Assembly (NCBI RefSeq): GCF_019646055.1
Contig: NZ_JAESFE010000001.1
Span: 1-64,000 of the forward strand
DNA from: Sodalis sp. CWE
GTDB taxonomy: Bacteria > Pseudomonadota > Gammaproteobacteria > Enterobacterales > Enterobacteriaceae
Direction of reading: 5' to 3'
Length of the DNA stretch: 64,000 nt
The notes under the pieces were generated by a model that saw only the letters and a program-made list of their open reading frames with translations, had not been told where the DNA came from and did not search any database. The position numbers were made by a program, and so were the translations under genes. How positions within the stretch are numbered: position 1 is the stretch's first letter; each line of letters begins with the position of its first letter. Shown piece after piece: positions 56,359 through 64,000 of the stretch.

Positions 56359-57851
56359 GTATCGATCGCTCCTCCTAATAACTGTGCTACAATGGCACGA
56401 TCGGAGTGATAGATTGTTTTTTGTCTGATAATTTGATAATTTTCGTGGCCCTTTCCAGCTATTAGGATTATATCTGTCCATTTAGCTTGCATAATTGCGG
56501 AAGTTATTGCTTCGGAGCGATTGAGAATCACCTGCACTCGCTTCTCATCTTGGAAACCTTTTCTGATATCATTAATGATGTCCAACTTTGTTTCATTACG
56601 TGGATTATCATCAGTAATGATAATTTCGTCAGCATATAGATAGGAAATAGAAGCCATTAGTTGTCTTTTTCCTTTGTCACGATTGCCTCCGCAGCCAAAA
56701 ACACACCACAATTTTCCATTACAATGCAATTTTGCTGTTATTAATGCTTTTTGTAGCGCTTCAGGATTATGAGCGTAATCGACTAAAACTGTAGGTAAAC
56801 CTTTTGCACGAAATGCTTCCATGCGTCCGCAAATAGAACGCAATTGACGTGCATTCTTAAGTAAGATTGGAAGCGAATAACCGATCGAAAGTAGTGTTGC
56901 TATTGCTAATAACAGATTAGTAACATTAAATTCTCCAATCAATGGACTTTGTAACTTTCCATTACCCCAACTAGAACAAAAAAGAATCTCTGTACCGTCC
57001 ATATGGTAATATATTTCTTCAGCATATAACCAATTTCCATTTCTTTTTTTTGGAAAATTTTTTTTAGTTGATACAGAAATTGCGGCTGGCAGCATTTTAA
57101 GCCAATGACGGCCGATAATATCATCTGCATTAATAACATATTGACTGACGTCTAATTCGCTAAAAAGTCTCCATTTAGCTGCTTTGTAATGCGACATATC
57201 ACCATGGTAATCTAAATGATCTCTACTGAGATTTGTAAATACTGCAGCCGAAAAATGAATATTCTCAACGCGATGTTGATCTAACCCGTGAGAAGAAACT
57301 TCCATTGCCACAAAATTTACTCCTTCTTTTTGAAATTCTGACAATTGTCGCTGTATTTTGATTGGTGATTCAGTGGTACTATTAGATGGAGAAAGATGAC
57401 TTAAAATGCCATTTCCAATGGTACCCATTACAGCACTATTTTCTATTCCTGACAGCTGTGCCAATAGATGAGTAGTTGTAGTTTTTCCGTTAGTTCCAGT
57501 AACGCCAACCAAACACATGGTTTGCGATGGATGTTGATAAAAACGTCCAGCTATCTCGGACAAACGCTCGCGAAGGTGATGCAAATAAATAACTGGTATA
57601 CCTTGAATTTTATAAATTTCATTATTGTTAGAATTTACTTCATTTTCTGCTTGTGCTACAATAGCAGCAACTCCTTTTGCGATAGCTTGCTTAATATAAA
57701 GACGTCCATCTGTTTGATGACCCGAAATTGCTACAAATAAATCGTTTTTTGATGCAACCCGGCTATCTAGAATTATTTCATTAAGTAAACATTCTGGAAC
57801 ATCAGAAGTCCAAGGAGCTAATAAGTAGCGCAAATTACAACGTTTAGTCAC
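56355..57851 (-). CDS. murE: UDP-MurNAc-dipeptide:meso-diaminopimelate ligase
   Basis: Adds the third amino acid of the stem peptide. It is 498 aa (E. coli 495). ATP loop [30 protein letters not shown] and the DDNPRNE motif are visible; DNPR specifies meso-diaminopimelate rather than lysine. The start is GTG 57851 with AAGGGA upstream. The enzyme links the wall pathway to lysC in this window, since diaminopimelate derives from aspartokinase product. It lies 17 bp after ftsI. Confidence 0.97.
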   Translation of the reverse strand: MTKRCNLRYLLAPWTSDVPECLLNEIILDSRVASKNDLFVAISGHQTDGRLYIKQAIAKGVAAIVAQAENEVNSNNNEIYKIQGIPVIYLHHLRERLSEIAGRFYQHPSQTMCLVGVTGTNGKTTTTHLLAQLSGIENSAVMGTIGNGILSHLSPSNSTTESPIKIQRQLSEFQKEGVNFVAMEVSSHGLDQHRVENIHFSAAVFTNLSRDHLDYHGDMSHYKAAKWRLFSELDVSQYVINADDIIGRHWLKMLPAAISVSTKKNFPKKRNGNWLYAEEIYYHMDGTEILFCSSWGNGKLQSPLIGEFNVTNLLLAIATLLSIGYSLPILLKNARQLRSICGRMEAFRAKGLPTVLVDYAHNPEALQKALITAKLHCNGKLWCVFGCGGNRDKGKRQLMASISYLYADEIIITDDNPRNETKLDIINDIRKGFQDEKRVQVILNRSEAITSAIMQAKWTDIILIAGKGHENYQIIRQKTIYHSDRAIVAQLLGGAIDT

Positions 57852-57868
57852 TAAACATATTCCCTTAA

Positions 57869-59596
57869 TCAGCGATGTACAATTTCTTGATGAGTTTGCA
57901 GTGCGTCTGGTTGTATATTCATAGTACGTAATACCCTTCCCATAATAGATCCAAATATAGGCGCAGTCACTACTCCTCCATAATATTTTCCACCTTGCGG
58001 ATCATTTATTAATACAACTAATGCAAATCTTGGATTGCTAGCAGGAGCAACTCCAGCTGTATAAGAAATATACTTGTTAATATAATTTCCGTCTGATCCA
58101 ACTTTTTTGGCAGTACCAGTTTTAATAGCAACACGATAGCCTTTAATCGCAGCTCTAGTGCCAACTCCTCCTGGAAGTGCTACACTTTCCATCATATGTA
58201 CTACAGATCGTACTAGCGATTCTGGAAATATTCTTTCTCCAGTTACAGGAATATTCACTCGTGTAATAGACAGAGGGCGCAAAATACCCATTCCACCAAT
58301 TGTTGCATAGACTCTGGCTAACTGTAATGGAGTGACCATTAATCCGTAACCATAAGAAAAAGTAACTCTTTCTACATCAGTCCACTTTTTTTTGCGGGGA
58401 AAAAAACCACTACTCTCTCCAACTAAACCTAGATTAGTTGCTTTACCTAGTCCAAATTTCAAGTATGTTTCGACTAATACTGATGGAGGCATTGCTAACG
58501 CCAACTTGGAAACTCCAACATTACTCGATTTCTGTAAAATTTCAGTTAAAGTTAGTTCTGGATAACAAGTCACATCCTTAATTTGATGTTTGTTGATCAT
58601 ATAAGGGAGCGTATTAAGTACGCTATTACTTTGTACTATACCGTTTTCTAATGCTGCCATTACTACCATTGGTTTAACTGTTGAGCCAGGCTCAAAAATA
58701 TCGGTAATGGCACGATTACGCATTACATTTACAGTCGTTCTAGTTAAGTTATTAGGGTTATAAGAAGGACTATTTGCCATTGCTAGTATTTCTCCAGTGT
58801 TAATATCTACTAGAATTGCAATACCAGATTCAGCCTTATGGAAAATTACAGCATTATTTAATTCGCGATAGACCAATGTTTGCAAACGTTCATCAATGCT
58901 CAGTATTAGATTATTTGATGTTTGGCTTTTAACTAAAGAAACATCTTCGATAATGCGTCCAAATCGATCTTTCCGAACTGATCGAAAACCAGCTTGTCCA
59001 GCTAGGAGTCGATCGAAGCTTTTTTCAATGCCTTCAATACCTTCACTATCAATGTTAGTTATACCTACAAGGTGTGCTGTTACTTGACCAGCTGGATAAT
59101 AACGTTTTGACTCTTGTAGCAAGTAAATGCCAGGAAGTCTAAGTTCATGAATATAATCGCCAATTGTCGGATTAACTTGACGTGCCAAATAAATAAAACG
59201 ACTATTAGGATTAGTATTAATTCGCGTGGCAAGTTGATTAAGTGGAATAGAAAGCGCATCGGACAATGCTTTCCATCGAAAGTCAACACCAATACCTCCA
59301 TGATCATTAAGTTCTTTTGGATCGGCACATACAGCTTTAACCGGTACACTTACCGCTAATGGACGTCCAACGCGGTCACTTATTATGCCACGTACTACGT
59401 GGACTCGCTGCATTCGCAGTGATCGCATATCTCCTTCACGTATTAGTTTGTCAGAATTAATTATTTGTAAATAAGTTATTCGTAGCGTTAAACCTAATAA
59501 TGCTAGAAAAAAACAATTACAAAGTAAAACGAAACGCCATCTAATAAAACTATTAGCTTTATTCTTCCATTTTATTGGATAAACTTTATCTTTCAT
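57869..59596 (-). CDS. ftsI: Penicillin-binding protein 3, septal transpeptidase FtsI
   Basis: Class B PBP that cross-links septal peptidoglycan with FtsW. It is 575 aa (E. coli 588). One transmembrane helix (about 22-40), the pedestal region with [15 protein letters not shown], then the transpeptidase domain: EPGSTVKP with nucleophile S305, the SSN motif in [10 protein letters not shown], and KTGTAKK. The short C-terminal tail removed in E. coli by Prc is missing. It starts at ATG 59596, 29 bp after ftsL. Confidence 0.98.
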   Translation of the reverse strand: MKDKVYPIKWKNKANSFIRWRFVLLCNCFFLALLGLTLRITYLQIINSDKLIREGDMRSLRMQRVHVVRGIISDRVGRPLAVSVPVKAVCADPKELNDHGGIGVDFRWKALSDALSIPLNQLATRINTNPNSRFIYLARQVNPTIGDYIHELRLPGIYLLQESKRYYPAGQVTAHLVGITNIDSEGIEGIEKSFDRLLAGQAGFRSVRKDRFGRIIEDVSLVKSQTSNNLILSIDERLQTLVYRELNNAVIFHKAESGIAILVDINTGEILAMANSPSYNPNNLTRTTVNVMRNRAITDIFEPGSTVKPMVVMAALENGIVQSNSVLNTLPYMINKHQIKDVTCYPELTLTEILQKSSNVGVSKLALAMPPSVLVETYLKFGLGKATNLGLVGESSGFFPRKKKWTDVERVTFSYGYGLMVTPLQLARVYATIGGMGILRPLSITRVNIPVTGERIFPESLVRSVVHMMESVALPGGVGTRAAIKGYRVAIKTGTAKKVGSDGNYINKYISYTAGVAPASNPRFALVVLINDPQGGKYYGGVVTAPIFGSIMGRVLRTMNIQPDALQTHQEIVHR

Positions 59597-59625
59597 ATTT
59601 AAAGATGATGTAATACGAACTATGA

Positions 59626-59955
59626 TTAATTAATCGATTGAGCGATAATATTTTCTTGCGATGGATCAATATGTTGCATTTTTAACTGCTCAATAGCGAT
59701 GCATTCTATTCGATTATGATTCTCTAATGTTTTTTCTTCTAGAATTAGATTTCGCCACTCTATTTCTAACTCATCTTTTTCTAGAACCACCTTTTCATGC
59801 TCCGTTGTTAAATACCTTATTTGATAGGTGGTACTAATTATCATGAGAGCTGAAGATATGGACGCAACTAACAGTAATAAAGAAAGTTTGCTATGGCATA
59901 ACAAATCATTTCCAATGATTCTCATCAGACAAAATCGTTTGTTATCAGTCATCAT
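59626..59955 (-). CDS. ftsL: Cell division protein FtsL
   Basis: Small bitopic protein of the FtsQLB complex. It is 109 aa (E. coli 121). A short cytoplasmic N-terminus is followed by a transmembrane helix (about 22-42). A periplasmic coiled coil then leads to the conserved [12 protein letters not shown] and [11 protein letters not shown] blocks, which include the region that activates FtsWI. Two adjacent ATG codons occur; the first overlaps the rsmH stop (ATGA). FtsL is intact although its partner ftsQ is a pseudogene. Confidence 0.96.
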   Translation of the reverse strand: MMTDNKRFCLMRIIGNDLLCHSKLSLLLLVASISSALMIISTTYQIRYLTTEHEKVVLEKDELEIEWRNLILEEKTLENHNRIECIAIEQLKMQHIDPSQENIIAQSIN

Positions 59956-60899
59956 ATAAGTTTTTCGGCAAAACGTAAAATTGAACTACGTGCACAAGGA
60001 TTGTTTTTAATTTCTTGTTCTGAAGGACGTATTTTCCCTAAAGCTTTAAATTTTCGAAAATTTTTGTATCGTTGAATTACTTGTTTTTCCGTAAGAGGAA
60101 AACTTATCGGAATTTGTGGCCAATTACTAAATTGATTAATAAATTGTTTAACCTTACGGTCTTCTATTGAATGAAAACTAATAACTGATAATCTTCCTCC
60201 AGGAGCCAATATTGTTAAAGTTCCTTTTAGTGCTTCTTCGATTTCTCTTAATTCATTGTTAATAAACATACGAATTGCTTGGAAACTGCGTGTAGCTGGA
60301 TGTTTTTTCCAGCTAGAAAAAGGATTAGCTCTAATAATTAGAGTAGCCAATTCGTGTGTACCAACTATAGGTTTTTGACGATTGCGAGAAACAATGAATT
60401 CAGAAATCCTTTTGGCATAGCGTTCTTCGCCTAACGTTTTTAAAACCAAAGCAATTTCTTTCACTTTAGCTTGTAATAACCATTGTGCAGCAGTTTGTCC
60501 ACACGACGTATCCATACGCATATCTAAAGGACCATCGCGCATAAATGAAAAACCTCGTTTGGGATCAGCCAGTTGCGGCGACGATAATCCAAGATCAAGC
60601 AATATTCCATCAACCTTTCCTAATAATTTCCACTGTTCCATATAGTTCTTCATAGCAGAAAATCGTCCATGAATAATAGTAAAGCGAGGATCTTTTATAG
60701 AAGAAGCTGATTTAATAGCTTCCAAATCTCTGTCAATAGCAAATAGTCGTCCACGTGCACCAAGTTTGGATAAAATTAGATGAGAATGACCACCTCTTCC
60801 AAAAGTTCCATCTATATAAATTCCATCTGATCGGAGATTTAAACTTTGTATGGCTTCATGTAATAAAACGGTAGTATGTTGTGAGTAGTTGTTTGACAT
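59952..60899 (-). CDS. rsmH: 16S rRNA (cytosine(1402)-N(4))-methyltransferase
   Basis: S-adenosylmethionine-dependent enzyme that methylates C1402 in the ribosomal P site. It is 315 aa (E. coli 313). The SAM-binding motif GTFGRGGHS is at about 32-40, followed by [14 protein letters not shown], a helical insert and the C-terminal [13 protein letters not shown] block. It starts at ATG 60899 and is the first gene of the division cluster here. mraZ, which normally precedes it and regulates the cluster, is missing. Confidence 0.97.
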   Translation of the reverse strand: MSNNYSQHTTVLLHEAIQSLNLRSDGIYIDGTFGRGGHSHLILSKLGARGRLFAIDRDLEAIKSASSIKDPRFTIIHGRFSAMKNYMEQWKLLGKVDGILLDLGLSSPQLADPKRGFSFMRDGPLDMRMDTSCGQTAAQWLLQAKVKEIALVLKTLGEERYAKRISEFIVSRNRQKPIVGTHELATLIIRANPFSSWKKHPATRSFQAIRMFINNELREIEEALKGTLTILAPGGRLSVISFHSIEDRKVKQFINQFSNWPQIPISFPLTEKQVIQRYKNFRKFKALGKIRPSEQEIKNNPCARSSILRFAEKLI

Positions 60900-61728
60900 A
60901 GCTGCTAAAGGTGCATCATTTTAATAAAAGTCATTAAAGCGCGTCGATTAATAGCAATTAATATGGGAAAACATTGTTTTTAGTGAATTTCTATATTAGT
61001 TATTTAATAGCTCATAAGAAATTGATACTTTTTTAGGTACAAACCTCATTTTTAGAAAAAACTTAGATCTGATGTAACAATTCCAAAATTTTATTCACAT
61101 AAAATAAAATTTTAAACTGTAAAAAAACTAAGAAAAGTAAATTAACTTTAATTTTTTATTTCGTCTGAAATAGGTCTAGCAAAAATTTATGAGATTTATA
61201 AAAAATTTGATAATTTCTATACGGCTTAACAATTGGAGGTAATGAACACACAGGATTTAGAGTAAAAACCAACGTGCTCACTAAGAAAGTTATATCTTCA
61301 TGCAATTTGCGTTATGCTAATGCTAACTACTTAATTTAATATTTTTTTTCTAAAAACTGCGCAGATAACAATTTTCCTTTTAGGAGGGATATTATTTTCT
61401 GATTTAAATCTTTTTAGTAAAAGAAAAGTAGCCATTGTTTCGATTAAAAATATTATGATAGTAAAAGCTCCTTGAACTCTTAAATCGTTTTAAGGTTTAT
61501 TAAACTAATAATTATGTTTCTAGATCTCTATTACAGATTAATCTTTTTTAGTGAGAATTAGAGATGTTAACACCTCTTAACTAGAGAAGGAGAAGACTCT
61601 AATAGAAGATCATTATCGTCTTAGAATTTTAAGGAAGAAAAAGGAAATTAATAGAAAAACTTGAAAAGTTTAATTTCGTTCGCATATCAGAATTAACGAT
61701 CGTTTACAGAATTTAGTGAGGTATTTTG
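60900..61728. other. Divergent spacer between rsmH and dnaK; mraZ lost
   Basis: About 830 bp. I looked for mraZ on the minus strand directly upstream of rsmH and saw no match. A tiny frame MNTQDLE at 61243-61266 follows GGAGG by only 2 nt, and reading through its stop adds about 24 more codons; it could be the worn start of a lost gene. The dnaK promoter is listed separately. The dcw promoter must also lie here but is not obvious. Confidence 0.5.
61660..61687 (+). promoter_or_regulatory. Sigma32 (heat-shock) promoter of dnaKJ
   Basis: A -35 element CTTGAAA (61660-61666), a 13-bp spacer, then TCGCATAT (61680-61687). Compared with the sigma32 consensus CTTGAAA...CCCCATNT, the -35 is perfect and the -10 differs in two positions. 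It lies about 40 bp upstream of the dnaK ATG, a plausible leader length. It implies that RpoH is retained and dnaK is still heat-inducible. Confidence 0.75.
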
Positions 61729-63657
61729 ATGGGAAAAATCATCGGTATTGACTTGGGCACGACTAATTCTTGCATCGCAATCACCGAAAGCAGTCAACCT
61801 CGCGTGCTCGAAAACAGCGAAGGAGACCGTACAACTCCTTCTGTTATCGCTTATACTCAGGATGGTGAGATTTTGGTTGGCCAGCCGGCTAAGCGCCAAT
61901 CTGTTACTAATCCACAAAACACTTTGTTTGCCATCAAACGTCTAATTGGTCGTCGTTATCAAGATAAAGAAGTTCAGCGAGATGTTAGCATTATGCCATA
62001 TAAAATTATTGCGGCTAATAACGGCGATGCTTGGTTAGAAGTAAAAGGTCAGAAAATGGCACCGCCTCAGATTTCCGCTGAAGTTTTAAAAAAAATGAAA
62101 AAAACCGCAGAAGATTATTTAGGAGAATCAGTTACTGAAGCGGTAATTACTGTACCAGCCTATTTTAATGATGCACAGCGTCAAGCAACAAAAGATGCAG
62201 GACGAATCGCTGGACTAGATGTTAAGCGAATTATTAATGAACCGACCGCAGCCGCACTTGCGTATGGTTTAGATAAAGAGACAGGCAATCGAATTATCGC
62301 GGTTTATGATCTAGGTGGTGGGACTTTTGATATTTCTATTATCGAAATTGATGATGTTGATGGTGAAAAAACATTTGAAGTATTGGCAACTAACGGAGAT
62401 ACCCATTTAGGTGGCGAGGACTTTGACAGTCGTCTTATTAAACACTTAGTCGATGCATTTAAAAAGGATCAGGGAATCGATCTGCGCAATGATCCGTTAG
62501 CAATGCAGCGTTTAAAGGAAGCTGCTGAGAAAGCCAAAATAGAGTTGTCATCTGTTCAACAAACTGACGTTAATTTACCTTATATTACAGCCGATAGCTC
62601 TGGTCCAAAGCACATGAACTTAAAAGTAACTCGTGCTAAATTAGAGTCATTAGTAGAAGAATTAGTAAATCGTACTTTAGAACCTTTAAAAATGGCGTTG
62701 AAAGATGCAAATCTATCTGTTTCTGATATCAGAGATGTTATCCTAGTAGGCGGACAGACTCGTATGCCTTTAGTTCAGAAAAAAGTCACTGATTTTTTTG
62801 GAAAAGAGCCGCGTAAAGATGTAAATCCGGATGAGGCTGTAGCTATTGGTGCTGCAGTTCAAGGTGGTGTGCTAGCCGGTGATGTGAAGGATGTATTGCT
62901 TTTGGATGTTACTCCTTTATCATTGGGTATCGAAACGATGGGCGGAATAATGACTCCACTGATTGCTAAAAATACTACTATTCCAACTAAGCATAGCCAG
63001 ATATTTTCTACTGCAGAGGATAACCAATCTGCTGTCACTATTCATGTTTTGCAAGGCGAACGCAAACGATCCAGCGATAACAAATCTTTAGGTCAGTTTA
63101 ATCTTGATGGTATTGAACCGGCTATGCGTGGTACACCACAAATTGAAGTAACTTTTGATATTGATGCTGATGGGATTTTGCACGTTTCTGCTAAGGATAA
63201 AAACAGTGGAAGAGAGCAAAAAATTACCATAAAAGCTTCTTCTGGGCTAAGCGAAGAAGAAATTAAAAAAATGATACGAGAGGCAGAAACAAATGCAGAG
63301 TCTGACCGCAAGTTTGAAGAATTAATACAGACTCGAAATCAAGCTGATCATTTACTGCACAGTACTCGAAAGCAACTAGCGAACGTAGCTGATCAGTTAC
63401 CTGCTGATGACAAAATATCTATTGAGAATGCTTTAAAGAATTTAGATGATTCCATGAAAAATGAAGATAAAGCTGATATTGAAACGAAAATTCAAGCACT
63501 TATTCAGGTATCTAGCAAATTACTCTCAATAACCAAGAACCGTACTAAAACAACTGGAGAAAGCAAAACAAGTAGCGACGACAACAACAATAAAAAAGCA
63601 AAAGCAGAGGATGACGTTGTTGACGCTGAATTTGAAGAAGTTAAGGATAAAAAGTAA
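61729..63657 (+). CDS. dnaK: Molecular chaperone DnaK (Hsp70)
   Basis: ATP-driven chaperone for folding and disaggregation. I start at ATG 61729 ([14 protein letters not shown]) after GAGG; a TTG one codon earlier is not needed. It is 642 aa (E. coli 638). Nucleotide-binding blocks [21 protein letters not shown] and [10 protein letters not shown], the interdomain linker VLLLDV, the substrate-binding domain and the acidic C-terminal EEVKDKK are all conserved. It is less A+T-rich than its neighbours, fitting strong purifying selection on an abundant protein. First gene of the dnaK-dnaJ operon. Confidence 0.99.
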   Translation: MGKIIGIDLGTTNSCIAITESSQPRVLENSEGDRTTPSVIAYTQDGEILVGQPAKRQSVTNPQNTLFAIKRLIGRRYQDKEVQRDVSIMPYKIIAANNGDAWLEVKGQKMAPPQISAEVLKKMKKTAEDYLGESVTEAVITVPAYFNDAQRQATKDAGRIAGLDVKRIINEPTAAALAYGLDKETGNRIIAVYDLGGGTFDISIIEIDDVDGEKTFEVLATNGDTHLGGEDFDSRLIKHLVDAFKKDQGIDLRNDPLAMQRLKEAAEKAKIELSSVQQTDVNLPYITADSSGPKHMNLKVTRAKLESLVEELVNRTLEPLKMALKDANLSVSDIRDVILVGGQTRMPLVQKKVTDFFGKEPRKDVNPDEAVAIGAAVQGGVLAGDVKDVLLLDVTPLSLGIETMGGIMTPLIAKNTTIPTKHSQIFSTAEDNQSAVTIHVLQGERKRSSDNKSLGQFNLDGIEPAMRGTPQIEVTFDIDADGILHVSAKDKNSGREQKITIKASSGLSEEEIKKMIREAETNAESDRKFEELIQTRNQADHLLHSTRKQLANVADQLPADDKISIENALKNLDDSMKNEDKADIETKIQALIQVSSKLLSITKNRTKTTGESKTSSDDNNNKKAKAEDDVVDAEFEEVKDKK

Positions 63658-63762
63658 TCTTCACGAATGAGTAAAGGTTGTTGTCTGCCGATTCTGTTCG
63701 GACGCTGCGATGAAAAGTGCGGATAGTGTGTTTGCCCTTACAAATTTGTTGAAGGAAAAGGA
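63658..63762 (+). ncRNA. dnaK-dnaJ spacer, possible tpke11-like RNA element
   Basis: A 105-bp gap that is clearly richer in G+C than other spacers in the window. It contains paired segments such as CCGA/TCGG around 63688-63701. E. coli encodes the small RNA tpke11 in the same gap. The end, with GAAGGAAAAGGA before ATG, is the dnaJ ribosome-binding region. Homology to tpke11 is inferred from position and composition only. Confidence 0.25.
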
Positions 63763-64000
63763 ATGGCAAAGTCAGATTATTATAGGATTTTAGGTGTTTC
63801 TCGAGATGCAGAAGAACGTGATATTAAAAAGGCATACAAACGTCTAGCAGTAAAATTCCACCCAGATCGTAATCCAGGAAACTCCGAAGCTGAAGCCAAA
63901 TTTAAAGAGATTAAAGAAGCTTACGAAGTACTAACTGACACTCGAAGACGTGCTGCTTATGATCAATACGGTCATGCGGCTTTTGAGCAAGGAAATGTAG
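63763..64000 (+). CDS. dnaJ: Co-chaperone DnaJ (Hsp40), truncated by the window end
   Basis: Only the first 79 residues are in the window. They form the J domain, with DYYRILGVS, the catalytic HPD tripeptide in KFHPDRNPG, and [11 protein letters not shown]. The block [12 protein letters not shown] marks the start of the Gly/Phe region. It stimulates DnaK ATPase and delivers substrates. The ribosome-binding site AAGGA precedes ATG. It is the second gene of the heat-shock operon. Confidence 0.97.
   Translation, partial: MAKSDYYRILGVSRDAEERDIKKAYKRLAVKFHPDRNPGNSEAEAKFKEIKEAYEVLTDTRRRAAYDQYGHAAFEQGNV

Noticed and set aside
61243-61266. Seven-codon leader peptide MNTQDLE preceded by GGAGG
   Set aside because: The spacing between GGAGG and ATG is only 2 nt, and no regulated gene follows directly; better explained as a worn gene start or chance.

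Overview
The window looks like part of the reduced chromosome of an obligate insect endosymbiont in the Enterobacterales (Gammaproteobacteria). Almost every protein aligns end to end, from memory, with its E. coli counterpart. Several neighbourhoods keep E. coli gene order with genes deleted between the survivors. Spacers are long (0.4-2.2 kb), very A+T-rich and mostly empty, and some hold decaying genes. I saw no phage, insertion sequence, CRISPR array, integrase or other horizontally acquired block. The genus cannot be fixed from sequence alone; Blochmannia, Baumannia and Ishikawaella-type symbionts are plausible comparisons.

Layout. Position 1 falls inside a tRNA-Trp gene. Then come pssA, priA, rpmE, nfo, ftsN-hslV-hslU, fpr, tpiA and mrcB (1-15.5 kb). 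A 1.8-kb spacer precedes pcnB-folK-panB-panC (17.2-21 kb). After a 2.2-kb spacer come ubiA, pgi and lysC (23.2-28.4 kb). A wrecked speD faces the pyruvate dehydrogenase operon aceE-aceF-lpdA (29-35.6 kb). Next are nadC, guaC, secA and a DUF721/DciA-like gene (37-44.2 kb). The minus-strand division and cell wall cluster fills 44.2-60.9 kb: rsmH-ftsL-ftsI-murE-murF-mraY-murD-ftsW-murG-murC-(ftsQ pseudogene)-ftsA-ftsZ-lpxC. The window ends with dnaK behind a sigma32-type promoter and the start of dnaJ.

Physiology. The cell keeps peptidoglycan synthesis (murC-G, mraY, mrcB, ftsI), lipid A commitment (lpxC), phosphatidylethanolamine synthesis (pssA), preprotein export (secA), protein quality control (hslVU, dnaKJ) and pyruvate oxidation. 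It also keeps steps of NAD, folate, pantothenate and ubiquinone synthesis and of aspartate-family amino acid synthesis. Losses inferred from synteny include cytR, menA-rraA-zapB-glpFKX, dksA and gluQ, panD, ubiC, pdhR-aroP-ampDE, mutT-zapD-coaE, secM, ddlB and mraZ; any of these could lie elsewhere in the genome.

I found no undescribed multi-gene system. The most interesting signals are degenerative or adaptive: broken speD and ftsQ; an open priA whose helicase motifs have decayed; a lysC whose lysine-sensing residues are replaced, including changes equivalent to feedback-resistant E. coli alleles; a one-lipoyl-domain aceF with an altered DKA motif; and a DciA-like gene at the lpxC-secA junction.
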